Assembly (NCBI GenBank): GCA_965219515.1
Contig: OZ244776.1
Span: 1,364,001-1,428,000, forward strand
Source: Ilyomonas sp965219515
Lineage (GTDB): Bacteria > Bacteroidota > Bacteroidia > Chitinophagales > Chitinophagaceae
Direction of reading: 5' to 3'
Length of the DNA: 64,000 nucleotides
Shown here: one piece after another, positions 33,601-43,262 of the stretch
Layout of the letters: each line of letters starts with the position of its first letter
How positions within the stretch are numbered: the stretch's first letter is position 1
Notes under the pieces: generated by a model
Seen by the model: only the letters and a program-made list of their open reading frames with translations
Told to the model about the DNA's origin: nothing
Databases searched by the model: none
Made by a program: the position numbers and the translations under genes

Positions 33601-36069
33601 TTACGGCTTCGCCGCCATTTTCGATTTTACATAATCTGCCAGTTGTGTTTCTCCGGCGGCTCTTTTTTTATCTTCAACCGATTGCAAAGATTTATTTATG
33701 AGCGGCATGATAAAAAAATGATATTGCTCCGGTGTTTGCTCAATTACCGCTGCAATCAGATCAATGCCTTTTTTAAAATGATCTTCCTTTTTTACATGAC
33801 TTAAAAATGCGGCATACGGCGAAAGCATCTGTATTTTTTCCTGACCAAACCCTAACGCGGCAAATTGCGCCGTAACAGATTCAAACCGGCTTTCATCAGC
33901 ATATTTAATCAATGCGAATTGCAAATCTCCTTTGGCTGGCTTACTTCCTAATGCTGCCGCTTCCTTAACGGCGGCCATGCTGTCAATTTTTCCCAATGCT
34001 TCAAGCGAAGCGCCGGCAACGGAATAAGACGAATCGGTAATATTTTTTGTAAACAGCGGTTTATAATCTCCGTTCTTTTCATCGCCAAGCAACTCAATTG
34101 CCTTTGCTCTTACCAGTGTAGAAGAATCGTTGCCGGCTAATTGTAACACATCAGATTCCAACGTTTTTTTTACGGTATCGCTTTTCATGTGTAAGCCGTT
34201 TAACGTAAGCAACCGCAACCGATAATATCGGTCGTGCAATGCCGATTTCAAAAAGCTGACTGCCGTTGCATCCGTTTGTTTTGTTAAAGCAAAAACAATG
34301 GCTTCTCTTCTGTCGGTATATAAACCCGCGTTTTTGTACTGGTAAATATATTGGTCAAGCGTTTTATCATCTTTCTTTTCGCAAAGCAGAATTTTATCAC
34401 CATCCACATTTACCAGATCGGGCTTTGTTGCCACCGGAAATGTATAAGTAGCCGTTGTGTCTTTCATCCATACCGGGTAGCGTTTTCTATTTCCGCTGGC
34501 ATAAACATCTATGGCGAATGGCAGCGTAAAAATTTGTCCTTTCTGCGTTTGCTTTATCATTACCATTATATTTTTATTCGCTTCATCGTATTTGTAACTG
34601 ATGTCGAGTTTCGGATTACCGCTTCCGTAATACCATTCGTTCCAAAACCAGTTTAAATCCTGCCCTGTTACCTGTTCAAACACAAGCCGAAGTTGCTGCG
34701 CTTCCGCATTACCAAATTTATACGTTGTGAGATATAAGTTTAATGCTTTAAAAAAAGCGCTGTCGCCAACATAGTTGTGCAGCATGTGCAGAATGCAGCC
34801 ACCTTTCGGATAGCTTACATCGTCAAACACATCTTCTTTGTTGACGTAGTGAAAACGAACCAGATTTTTTGATGCCGCCGTCGGATCGGAAAGATATTGC
34901 CTGAGATCACCGTTTATCTGCGCATCGCCGTCATCTTTACCATGTTTGTAAGTTGCCCACAACGTTTCGCTGTAATCGGCAAACGATTCGTTCAACGTAA
35001 TGTTGCTCCAGCTTTCGGTGGTTACATAGTCGCCAAACCATTGATGAAACAATTCGTGCGCGATGGTGCTTTCCCAAACATTACCGTCTTTTAACTGGCG
35101 CGCATCCTGTTGCGCTCCTTCGCCGTGCAGGGTTGACGTTGTGTTTTCCATGGCGCCGCTTACATAATCTCTTCCCACCATCTGGTCGTATTTTGGCCAA
35201 GGATAATCAACGCCGGTGATCTTTGAATAAAACGCAATCATTTGTGGTGTGTAGCCGAAAATTTTTCGGGCAACGGGTGCATATTCTTTCTCTACATAAT
35301 AGGCCACTTCTTTGCTTTTATATTTGTCTCTGATAATGGAAAAATCGCCAACGCCCATAAAAAAAAGATAAGGCGAATGCGGCAAATTCATTTTCCAGAC
35401 ATCGGTTCTTGTGCCATCGGCATTTTTCTTTGTACTGATCAGTAAACCATTGGAGAGCGTAACATATTTAGCCGGAACAGTCATGGTAATTTGTTCCGTT
35501 GTTTTCTGATCCGGCTTATCTATGGTGGGAAACCAAACTGAGTTTGATTCAGTTTCTCCCTGCGTCCATATTTGTGTTGGCTTTGTTTTGTCTTCTCCTT
35601 TCGGATTGATGAAATAAAGTCCTTTGTTATCGGTAATAGCCGCACTGCCATTGGATTTTACCATCTCAGGCCGCGATACATAATTTATGTAAATGGTATA
35701 ATTCTCGTTGCGTTTATATGCTTTGTCCAATGTGATAAACAAATAGCTGCTGTCGTAACTATATTTCAGCGGCGTTTTTTTACCGGCTTTCCAAATCGCC
35801 ACTTCATTTATCGCCATGCTTTTTGCATCAAGCTGTAGGGAATCGGTGGGGTAAAAGTGTGGATGCAGCGTAACCCATTCTTTCCCATACATCCACGATT
35901 TATCGTAATCGAATGTTACGTCCAGTTTTGTATCAACAAGATCGTTGATTTTTGTTGCCGTGGCGCGGTATATTTTCATCAGAGAATCGGTCTCTGTACC
36001 GTTATCTTCAGGTTGAGAATAACCCTTTGCGGCGCAAAAAACAAACAGAAGCAAAAACAATTTTTTCAT
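33601..36069 (-). CDS. M1 family aminopeptidase, exported
   Basis: I chose ATG 36069 (822 residues, MKKLFLLLFVFCAAKGYSQ), giving a clean signal peptide; ATG 36078 is possible. The zinc site is HELFHQ followed 18 residues later by the third ligand Glu in LNESFADY. The aminopeptidase exopeptidase loop is GAMENT. A HEAT-like C-terminal part spans the last ~250 residues (HDRYYRLRLLTLNGLHMKS). It should cleave N-terminal residues of peptides in the periplasm or outside. Confidence 0.92.
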   Translation of the reverse strand: MKKLFLLLFVFCAAKGYSQPEDNGTETDSLMKIYRATATKINDLVDTKLDVTFDYDKSWMYGKEWVTLHPHFYPTDSLQLDAKSMAINEVAIWKAGKKTPLKYSYDSSYLFITLDKAYKRNENYTIYINYVSRPEMVKSNGSAAITDNKGLYFINPKGEDKTKPTQIWTQGETESNSVWFPTIDKPDQKTTEQITMTVPAKYVTLSNGLLISTKKNADGTRTDVWKMNLPHSPYLFFMGVGDFSIIRDKYKSKEVAYYVEKEYAPVARKIFGYTPQMIAFYSKITGVDYPWPKYDQMVGRDYVSGAMENTTSTLHGEGAQQDARQLKDGNVWESTIAHELFHQWFGDYVTTESWSNITLNESFADYSETLWATYKHGKDDGDAQINGDLRQYLSDPTAASKNLVRFHYVNKEDVFDDVSYPKGGCILHMLHNYVGDSAFFKALNLYLTTYKFGNAEAQQLRLVFEQVTGQDLNWFWNEWYYGSGNPKLDISYKYDEANKNIMVMIKQTQKGQIFTLPFAIDVYASGNRKRYPVWMKDTTATYTFPVATKPDLVNVDGDKILLCEKKDDKTLDQYIYQYKNAGLYTDRREAIVFALTKQTDATAVSFLKSALHDRYYRLRLLTLNGLHMKSDTVKKTLESDVLQLAGNDSSTLVRAKAIELLGDEKNGDYKPLFTKNITDSSYSVAGASLEALGKIDSMAAVKEAAALGSKPAKGDLQFALIKYADESRFESVTAQFAALGFGQEKIQMLSPYAAFLSHVKKEDHFKKGIDLIAAVIEQTPEQYHFFIMPLINKSLQSVEDKKRAAGETQLADYVKSKMAAKP

Positions 36070-36188
36070 AGTACTCATTCCATTAAAAAAGAAAGCGGCT
36101 AATGTACAACCGCTTCTCTTGTTTCCCGTTACCATTATTGTTAATGGTGATCTATCTGTAAAAGAATTAAGTTCTTAAACAAGGCGCA

Positions 36189-37151
36189 TTATTGGTTTAT
36201 ATATTCACTTGCTTTGTTCAATAAATTCAACGCTTCTTTATCGAGAGATAATTCCGTAGCATCGGTAAGCGATTTTAATTGCTGCTTACTTGTTGCGCTT
36301 GCAATTGGCGCAACAACCGAAGGCTGATCCATGAGCCATGCCAGCGAAACCGTTGCCGGCGTTGAGTTGCAGCGTTTTGCTACTTCATCAAGCGCGTCTA
36401 AAATGGCGAATCCGCGTGGGTTCATGAATTTTTTTACGCCATCCCCGCGCTGACTTTTATTTAAATCGGCTTCGCTGCGGTATTTGCCCGTTAAAAAACC
36501 ACTTGCCAGAGAAAAATAAGTGATAACGCCGATGTTGTGATCGGAACAAATCTTTTGATATTTGTCTTCAAATTCCTTGCGTTCATACAAATTGTATTCG
36601 GGCTGCAATGTCTGATAAACGGGAAAGCCATTTTTTTCACTTGCCGAAAGAGATTGCAGCAACCTTTCCGGTTTCATATTCGATGCGCCGATCCACCTGA
36701 TTTTCCCCGCTTTTGTTAATTGCTCATACGCTTCCAGCGCTTCATCAACCGGTAAGGTTTCATCGTCAAAATGTGTTTGGTACAGATCAATATAATCTGT
36801 TTGCAACCGCTGTAACGATGCATCCGCTTCTTTCAGAATATACGCTTTGCGAAGCGTTTTGCCATCGCCATTTCCCATATCGCTGCCTACTTTTGTTGCG
36901 ATAATTACTTTTTCTCTGCCGCCGTTTTTTTTCAGCCAGTTACCAATGATCGTTTCGCTTTCGCCGCCTTTGTTTCCGGCAGCCCAACGACTATATACAT
37001 CTGCCGTATCAATAAAATTGCAGCCAGCTTCCATAAAGGCGTTTAACAGTTCAAACGAAGTTTTTTCATCTATTGTCCATCCGAAAACGTTGCCACCGAA
37101 GCAGATTGGCGATACGTATAAATCTGAATTTCCCAATTGTTTTTTGTTCAT
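36189..37151 (-). CDS. Aldo/keto reductase
   Basis: The 320-residue TIM barrel has the AKR catalytic Asp48 and Tyr53 (FIDTADVYS), Lys in IIATKVG and His in YQTHFDDE. A C-terminal NADPH-binding block (PSVVAPIASATSKQQL) is visible. Substrate is unknown. It lies 110 bp upstream of the M1 gene on the same strand and is divergent from ispD. Confidence 0.93.
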   Translation of the reverse strand: MNKKQLGNSDLYVSPICFGGNVFGWTIDEKTSFELLNAFMEAGCNFIDTADVYSRWAAGNKGGESETIIGNWLKKNGGREKVIIATKVGSDMGNGDGKTLRKAYILKEADASLQRLQTDYIDLYQTHFDDETLPVDEALEAYEQLTKAGKIRWIGASNMKPERLLQSLSASEKNGFPVYQTLQPEYNLYERKEFEDKYQKICSDHNIGVITYFSLASGFLTGKYRSEADLNKSQRGDGVKKFMNPRGFAILDALDEVAKRCNSTPATVSLAWLMDQPSVVAPIASATSKQQLKSLTDATELSLDKEALNLLNKASEYINQ

Positions 37152-37261
37152 ATCATTTCAATTTGAACAGAATCATCAGAAAATTTGATTCCAAAAAAAT
37201 ACAACGCGTTTTTTTAAACTGCGGCAAGCACGTAGCAAAGCCATAAATTTTCTTTCTTTAC

Positions 37262-37942
37262 ATGATGAAAAAATATGCGCTGATTGTTGCAGGCGGTTCA
37301 GGATTGCGAATGGGAAATGAAATACCCAAGCAATTTTTGATGTTGCATGGCAAACCGCTATTATGGTATAGCATTCAAACTTTTCAAAAAGCGTATCAGA
37401 ACATAAACATCATACTGGTTGTACCGCAGGCTTATCTGCAGAATGATTTACTGCAAAGCCTGGCATTACAAAACACAATTATCATAGCTGGTGGCGAAAC
37501 GCGGTTTCAATCGGTAAAAAACGGATTGAAAAATGTGCCGGATGATGCCGTTGTTTTTGTACATGATGGTGTGCGATGTCTTCTTTCCATACAATTAATT
37601 CAACGATGTTACGAACAAACCATTGTAAAAGAAAGTGCCATTCCGGTTGTACCTGCTACGGATAGTCTGCGCATCAGCAAACAAGATTCGCATTACGTGA
37701 TTGAACGCGAACACATCAGACTTGTGCAAACCCCGCAAACCTTTATCAGTCATCATTTGAAAGCGGCTTTTTCGCAGCCTTACAACGAGACGTTTACCGA
37801 CGAAGCAACAGTAATGGAAGCGTTTGGAAAAGAAGTGTTTTTAATTGAAGGAGAATATGAAAATATTAAAATTACACGACCGGTTGATTTGATAGTAGCA
37901 GAAAAGATATTGGCAGAACGATTACTTTTTCAACCATCGTAA
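37262..37942 (+). CDS. ispD: 2-C-methyl-D-erythritol 4-phosphate cytidylyltransferase
   Basis: The 226-residue enzyme makes CDP-methylerythritol, the third step of the MEP pathway to isoprenoid precursors. Family motifs are present: ALIVAGGSGLRMGNEIPKQF at the start, VFVHDGVRCLL, LVQTPQTF and EGEYENIKITRPVDL. Length is normal. Its 3' end overlaps the convergent acyltransferase-like gene by 21 bp. IspF is not adjacent. Confidence 0.96.
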   Translation: MMKKYALIVAGGSGLRMGNEIPKQFLMLHGKPLLWYSIQTFQKAYQNINIILVVPQAYLQNDLLQSLALQNTIIIAGGETRFQSVKNGLKNVPDDAVVFVHDGVRCLLSIQLIQRCYEQTIVKESAIPVVPATDSLRISKQDSHYVIEREHIRLVQTPQTFISHHLKAAFSQPYNETFTDEATVMEAFGKEVFLIEGEYENIKITRPVDLIVAEKILAERLLFQPS

Positions 37943-38851
37943 GGGGAAAAAAAGTTCGTTGTAATGATGATGAAAATATGGCTGACTGATGGCGCCGAAT
38001 GACTGGTAAAATGTCTTGATGCCTGTAATATCAGAACCTTCAAAGTCAAGCAGCAAGCGGCTTTCAGCAAATTTCCGAATTAAACAATCCAGTAAAAAGT
38101 GCATGGCATTCAGCTTTCTTCCTTCCGTTGTTGTGGCAGGCAGTATATTATAAATGCGCTTTTCATCTTTAAAAAATAATGCCGCTGCAAGCAGGTTGTT
38201 TTTATCATCGTACGAATTGCAAACAAAACATTGCTGCAAATTTTTATAATATTCAGCCGCCGCTTTAAGTCTTTCAAAACCGGCAGGTTTGATCTGCGGC
38301 AATCGTTTTGCGTAAATGGCTTCAAATAAATCAATGGCTTCCGCAGTGTTATCATTCATGGAAAAAGAAAGACCATTTCGGTTCGCCTGTTTCAGCTTTT
38401 TTTTTAACTGATGATTGTAACCACAATAAAGCTGAGTGTAAGAAGAATGCAAAGGCAAAATATAGTTTGCCGCTGTTGTTACGGCGTTTAAAAAAGCAGT
38501 TGCCTCATTCTGAAAATTGAAAAATAAATCGCCGTAACGAATGCGTTTTTTTACGGTTGAAATAACGTTATAAAGAATCTCGTTATCGCAATTTCCAAAT
38601 AAGCCAAGCTGTTGAATGAACGGAACATCATAGCTGTATAAAATGCCTGCTTTTTTTCTATATGGCAGCGGCATCACGGCTTCGTAATCGTTAACCACAA
38701 CCGCCATCCAGTTTTCGGTCATGCATTGCAAATACTCATATTGCGCGTAAATAATTCCATTTTCCGAACCGTTTATCACTGCGTTCCATTTCTCTTTATC
38801 AATTTTTTCTGATGAAAGAATGGCAATCGAATATGGTGAGGATACACTCAT
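37922..38851 (-). CDS. FemAB/GNAT-like acyltransferase-fold protein
   Basis: The 309-residue protein has the layout of BioF2-like GNAT or FemAB-type proteins: MPLPYRKKAGILYSYDVPFIQQLGLFG in the first half, and KKKLKQANRNGLSF, LLAAALFFKDEKRIYNILPAT and LDFEGSDITGIKTFYQSFG in the second. Relatives add acyl or aminoacyl groups in cell-wall or envelope synthesis; the substrate here is unknown. Its ATG shares one base with the stop of the M1/barrel gene upstream (TAATG), so translation is coupled. Confidence 0.7.
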   Translation of the reverse strand: MSVSSPYSIAILSSEKIDKEKWNAVINGSENGIIYAQYEYLQCMTENWMAVVVNDYEAVMPLPYRKKAGILYSYDVPFIQQLGLFGNCDNEILYNVISTVKKRIRYGDLFFNFQNEATAFLNAVTTAANYILPLHSSYTQLYCGYNHQLKKKLKQANRNGLSFSMNDNTAEAIDLFEAIYAKRLPQIKPAGFERLKAAAEYYKNLQQCFVCNSYDDKNNLLAAALFFKDEKRIYNILPATTTEGRKLNAMHFLLDCLIRKFAESRLLLDFEGSDITGIKTFYQSFGAISQPYFHHHYNELFFPLRWLKK

Positions 38852-41718
38852 TATAAAGGCAGGTTGCGGATGAGTTTATTTGGTTGCAACTGACTGAGAT
38901 CAAAGCCGAAAGCAATGGTATGGGAAAAGCGTTTATCGGGATAAAATGATTTATAATAATCGCGATACACTTTGCTGTAAATGATGGGCAGATACACGCT
39001 GAAAGCCGATTTCAATATAGAAATTTTTATGCCCGCATCATACAAAAACCGGCTGTTGCCGTTCTCGTCTTTCCATGCATCGCTGTACGTTCCCACATCA
39101 ACAAATAATTGTATGGGTAATTTAAACGGCAATACGTTCAATGGATTGATTTCGTCAGGAATATCGCCGCTGAGATTTACTGCCAGCAGCCAGTTGTCTG
39201 TCTTGCCAACCGGTTGGCCTAAAAAGGGCGTACTGAGCTTTAGAAAACCATCGCGCTGCATGATTTGCTGACTTAGTCCGCCATCAAATTCGTTGCGCCC
39301 GATGAAGTAATCACTGTAAGTAAAATCCTCATTGCCTTTTGGTCCGGATAACGTTAGCAGATAGCGGTCGTTATCGCTTTTAGACAGCAATGTTTTTTGC
39401 TGCAGATAAAAAAATTTGCCCGCAAAAAAACGTGCCTGAATGCCTTCATTTTTTTTGGCATAATTAAAATAATAGTTGCCGGTAAAGCCGGCGCGTAAAA
39501 ATGTTTTCCCCTGGTCTAAAACAAGACCGGCATCATAAGGATACAGTTTCCGGTTATCGCTTATGGAAGCGCTTACTTCATTTACATACCGGTTGCTTTT
39601 TTTCTTTCCGGCAACAAAAAACGTGTCCGGTGAAACTACAACAGTTTTAAAATCGCCAAAACTTTCTTCCCCAATCAAAAATGTTTTTGCTTTAAATGTC
39701 CATCGTTGTGTTGAGCGCAGGTCTTTGTTGTACAATCTATATTTTACCGAAGGCACAATACGCACCATTCTAAAATACAAGTTGCTATTGTCGTACTGGG
39801 TAAACGAATTGATATGATTCGTAATTCCGCTGAGTGAAAACTCAAGCCAGCTGCGTTTAGCAAACGTGCTGACACTCAGTCTGGAAGCACCATTCAACGT
39901 ATTGCTGCCGGTAGCGTACAACGGCGCGATAAGAAAATTAAACCGGTTGAGCGGAAGCTGATAATTGTGAATCAATCCACCGATCATAAATTTGTCATAA
40001 TCGTTGTAACCAATGGCAGGCGAAAAGGACAAATAGTTGTATTTGCGTGTATCAGTTTCATTAAAAAAAAGCGTTGGTTTAATGGTTCTTTTTGGGGAAG
40101 GAAACAAAGAACCTGTTGTCGTAAGCTTTGCAAATTGATTGTCCAAAGATTGATGGCTCGTACTTTCGAGGCTTTGCCGGAAATCCAATGGCTGCGGATG
40201 TTTAAATTTCCATTGCCGGTAATAATTGCGCATACAACTATCAAACAAAGACGTTCCCAATTGCTGCTCTATCTGCTTTAGCCACATGGCGGTTTTGGCA
40301 TACACAATCAGGTTATAGTTAGCGGCGGTAAAACTGTCCGACGTCATTTGTATCGGCTGATCTTTACGCAGCTTTATCAGCGTTTCCATCAAAAGCGTAT
40401 CAACGTTTACAGGAAATTTATCAACCGGAAATCCGGCTGTTTTTTTTATTTCATAGCGCCCGCTGATGTACCTGTTTTCATAATAAGAATTGATGCCTTC
40501 ATCCATCCAAGCATCATCTCTTTCATTGTTTGCCAGAATGCCATACAGCCAGTTGTGGCCAACTTCGTGCGCGATGGTTGCATCAAGCTCTTTGGCGCTA
40601 TCGCTCATTTCTATTAACGTAACGGTCGGGTATTCCATACCGCCGCTTTCTTTGTACGCATCGCCAAGCACCGCGCTAACTTCATTATAGGGATATTCGC
40701 CGAGTTGATCCGAATAAAAATGCACCGCACTTTTTACATAACGCATACTGTTTTGCCAGTTGCTTTTGTACTGCGGATTATAGTAACTGAATGCATCAAC
40801 GGTATGTGTTGAAAGTTGTATGGTATCGTATTGAACCAGAAAAGATTTGCTGGCAAACCAGGCAAAATCGTGCGCGTTGCGAAGCGTGTATCTCAATGTT
40901 TTTAAAGTTGAAGATGAAGCAGACGTTAATGTTGTAAATCGTTTTTTTACTGGGGATATCCGGTCTGTTTGGTTAGCTGTCCATGCTATGAAATTTTGCT
41001 GTTTTTCTACCGGCTGGCTGCCTGTTTTTTTCAACAAATTCAGTTCATCTTCATTCTGCAAATCACCCGAAGCGATGGTTATGTAATTCTGTGGCAATGA
41101 AATGGAAACATCAAAATTTCCGAACTCGCTGTAAAATTCTCCCTGATCTACATACGGCATCTGGTGCCATCCTTTTTTATCATATACCGCAGGCTTCGGA
41201 TACCATTGTGTAATCTGGTAGTTCTGACCTTCATAACCGCTACGCGAAACATTGTAAGGCAGCTTTACATGAAAAGGTGTACTAATGATGACAGAATCAT
41301 TTGGCAGCAATGGTTTTGGCAATACCAGCTTTGCAATATCAATATAATTGCTGTCCTGCAGCAGCAAAGCAACCGTATCATTCACCGTAAAACGAAGTTG
41401 GTTGATATAACCGCGCTGGCTTTCATCAGAAAAATAAAAGCTTGTATTGTTGTTGCGAAGCAGTTGCTCACTAAAAGCTGTTTTATCGTTTTTATACGCG
41501 TTCATCCACAAATGAAACCAGATAAAAGACAGCGTGTCCGGCGAATGATTAATGTAAGTAATTTTTTCATCGGCATCCAATGTATTATCGTTATCGTTCA
41601 GCGTAACATGAATGGTATAATTTACCTGTTGCTGCCAGTAATTATTTTGCGCAAAAACAAAGCTTTTGCTGCAGGTTAATATTAAAATAAATAGACAGAT
41701 TTTCAAAAAATATTGCAC
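38851..41718 (-). CDS. M1-family metallopeptidase fused to C-terminal beta-barrel-like domain
   Basis: The 955-residue protein has a signal peptide (MQYFLKICLFILILTCSKSFVFAQ). The peptidase half has a zinc site H384-E-V-G-H388 and Glu407 exactly 18 residues on (DEGINSYYENRY), with a GGMEYPT loop in place of GAMEN. From about residue 560 the sequence changes to repeated amphipathic strands with many aromatic residues (SFSPAIGYNDYDKFMIGG, FSLSGITNHINS, LLAVNLSGDIPDEI), ending in LSQLQPNKLIRNLPL, like an outer-membrane beta-barrel. Barrel prediction is by eye. The protease would then sit on one side of the outer membrane. It is in a run with surface-sugar genes. Confidence 0.82.
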   Translation of the reverse strand: MQYFLKICLFILILTCSKSFVFAQNNYWQQQVNYTIHVTLNDNDNTLDADEKITYINHSPDTLSFIWFHLWMNAYKNDKTAFSEQLLRNNNTSFYFSDESQRGYINQLRFTVNDTVALLLQDSNYIDIAKLVLPKPLLPNDSVIISTPFHVKLPYNVSRSGYEGQNYQITQWYPKPAVYDKKGWHQMPYVDQGEFYSEFGNFDVSISLPQNYITIASGDLQNEDELNLLKKTGSQPVEKQQNFIAWTANQTDRISPVKKRFTTLTSASSSTLKTLRYTLRNAHDFAWFASKSFLVQYDTIQLSTHTVDAFSYYNPQYKSNWQNSMRYVKSAVHFYSDQLGEYPYNEVSAVLGDAYKESGGMEYPTVTLIEMSDSAKELDATIAHEVGHNWLYGILANNERDDAWMDEGINSYYENRYISGRYEIKKTAGFPVDKFPVNVDTLLMETLIKLRKDQPIQMTSDSFTAANYNLIVYAKTAMWLKQIEQQLGTSLFDSCMRNYYRQWKFKHPQPLDFRQSLESTSHQSLDNQFAKLTTTGSLFPSPKRTIKPTLFFNETDTRKYNYLSFSPAIGYNDYDKFMIGGLIHNYQLPLNRFNFLIAPLYATGSNTLNGASRLSVSTFAKRSWLEFSLSGITNHINSFTQYDNSNLYFRMVRIVPSVKYRLYNKDLRSTQRWTFKAKTFLIGEESFGDFKTVVVSPDTFFVAGKKKSNRYVNEVSASISDNRKLYPYDAGLVLDQGKTFLRAGFTGNYYFNYAKKNEGIQARFFAGKFFYLQQKTLLSKSDNDRYLLTLSGPKGNEDFTYSDYFIGRNEFDGGLSQQIMQRDGFLKLSTPFLGQPVGKTDNWLLAVNLSGDIPDEINPLNVLPFKLPIQLFVDVGTYSDAWKDENGNSRFLYDAGIKISILKSAFSVYLPIIYSKVYRDYYKSFYPDKRFSHTIAFGFDLSQLQPNKLIRNLPL

Positions 41719-41817
41719 GTTATAATGGTATCGTTTTGATGGTTTTATGTTTAATAAAACTGTAAACTGATTTTACTGTTCCCGGGTATTTCTGCGTTTT
41801 GTTTTTACATGCCAATA

Positions 41818-43248
41818 TCATTTTCCTTTTCCCAGCATAATGATGCGAATGGTATAAAGCATGATACGAAAATCAAGCAATAAAGAAATGTTTTTGATGT
41901 ACAATAAATCATATTGCATGCGTGCCAGCATATCTTTTACCGATGAAGCGTAACCAAATTGTATCATTCCCCACGAAGTAAGGCCAGGCTTCACTTTCAG
42001 CAGATATTTATAATACGGATTGTGCTGCATAATCTGATCAATATAATACCTGCGTTCGGGTCTTGGTCCTATCAAACTCATTTCGCCGGTTATGATATTC
42101 CACAATTGCGGCAGTTCATCAAGTCGCCATTTGCGCATCGTTTTTCCCCAATCGGTAATGCGCGAATCGGTATCAGAAGACAGTTGCGGCATACCGGTTT
42201 CTTCAGCGTTCATGTACATCGAGCGAAATTTATAAATGACAAACGGTTTCCCCTTATACCCGATGCGTTCCTGCATATAAAAAACATCGCCGGGCGAAGA
42301 CCGTTTTGTGCGGATAAAAACATACAGTAAAACCGGGCTTAACACAATAAAGGCAATGATACTGCAACAAACATCAATGGCGCGCTTCACGTTTTCCTGC
42401 CAGGCAGGCATCAGGCTGGTACTAATGTCTATGAGCGTGGCGCCCATTACATTTTTTGTTTTTACAGATCCGGCAAGAATGTCAAAGTTGTCGGGCACTA
42501 TTTTAATGGCGATGTCTTTTTCGCTCAGCCGCGCCAGCAAATTTTGCTGCGATTTTAATTCAGCATTGTCTAACGCTACAATCACCTGTTCTATCTGCTG
42601 CGCATCTATAATGGTTTCTACTTCGCTAAACGACCCGAGTTTGGGAATATAATGGCTTAACCCATTTCCGCTAAATCCATCGGCGCACACAAAACCCAAA
42701 GGAGAAATATTAGAAATTTGATTTTTCGCTTTCAGCGTTTTATAAATGTCTGTTGCTTTATGACCGTTGCCAACAAACAACGTTTTGATGGTAAACCATC
42801 CGTTTGCAAGCTGTTTTTTTACAATGGTAAGCAACAGCAGGCGTCCGGCAAAAACCGCAAAGATTTGAAACAGCAGATATACAAAAAACACTTTGTAATA
42901 GTAAAAAATATCAGCCGCATAATCGTTGAGAAAGATGATAAAAAATATAACCGAGCACCCGATTAAGCATTCGACTATGGTTTTAGATAACTCGGCAAGC
43001 CTCGATTTTGTGTATAACGAATATTTGTAAGAGCCGGTAATGGTAAAAAATAAAACCCAGAATACAGGAAATGATAAAAACGATTTGATAAAGAAATGAT
43101 TGTTATAGGTAAGCAGTTCCTGAAACGAAAACGTCTGATGAATCAATTGCTGACGATATAAATTAATGCAGATCCATACAACACACGATGCAATGCCATC
43201 CATCACAACATACCAGGTTATAGAAATTGCATGTCTGTTAAAGCGCAT
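41818..43248 (-). CDS. Undecaprenyl-phosphate sugar phosphotransferase (exopolysaccharide initiating)
   Basis: The 476-residue protein has several N-terminal membrane helices (about four to five within residues 10-140), a Rossmann-like central part (FVGNGHKATDIYKTLKAKN) and a C-terminal bacterial sugar transferase domain. The latter has YKFRSMYMNAEE, WRLDELPQLWNIITGEMSLIGPRPER and KPGLTSWG, all hallmarks of WcaJ/WbaP-like enzymes. They place the first sugar-1-phosphate on undecaprenyl phosphate for polysaccharide or O-antigen. It lies 14 nt after the Gfo/Idh gene, so these form an operon. Confidence 0.93.
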   Translation of the reverse strand: MRFNRHAISITWYVVMDGIASCVVWICINLYRQQLIHQTFSFQELLTYNNHFFIKSFLSFPVFWVLFFTITGSYKYSLYTKSRLAELSKTIVECLIGCSVIFFIIFLNDYAADIFYYYKVFFVYLLFQIFAVFAGRLLLLTIVKKQLANGWFTIKTLFVGNGHKATDIYKTLKAKNQISNISPLGFVCADGFSGNGLSHYIPKLGSFSEVETIIDAQQIEQVIVALDNAELKSQQNLLARLSEKDIAIKIVPDNFDILAGSVKTKNVMGATLIDISTSLMPAWQENVKRAIDVCCSIIAFIVLSPVLLYVFIRTKRSSPGDVFYMQERIGYKGKPFVIYKFRSMYMNAEETGMPQLSSDTDSRITDWGKTMRKWRLDELPQLWNIITGEMSLIGPRPERRYYIDQIMQHNPYYKYLLKVKPGLTSWGMIQFGYASSVKDMLARMQYDLLYIKNISLLLDFRIMLYTIRIIMLGKGK

Positions 43249-43262
43249 TTGTTTTGTTATGC

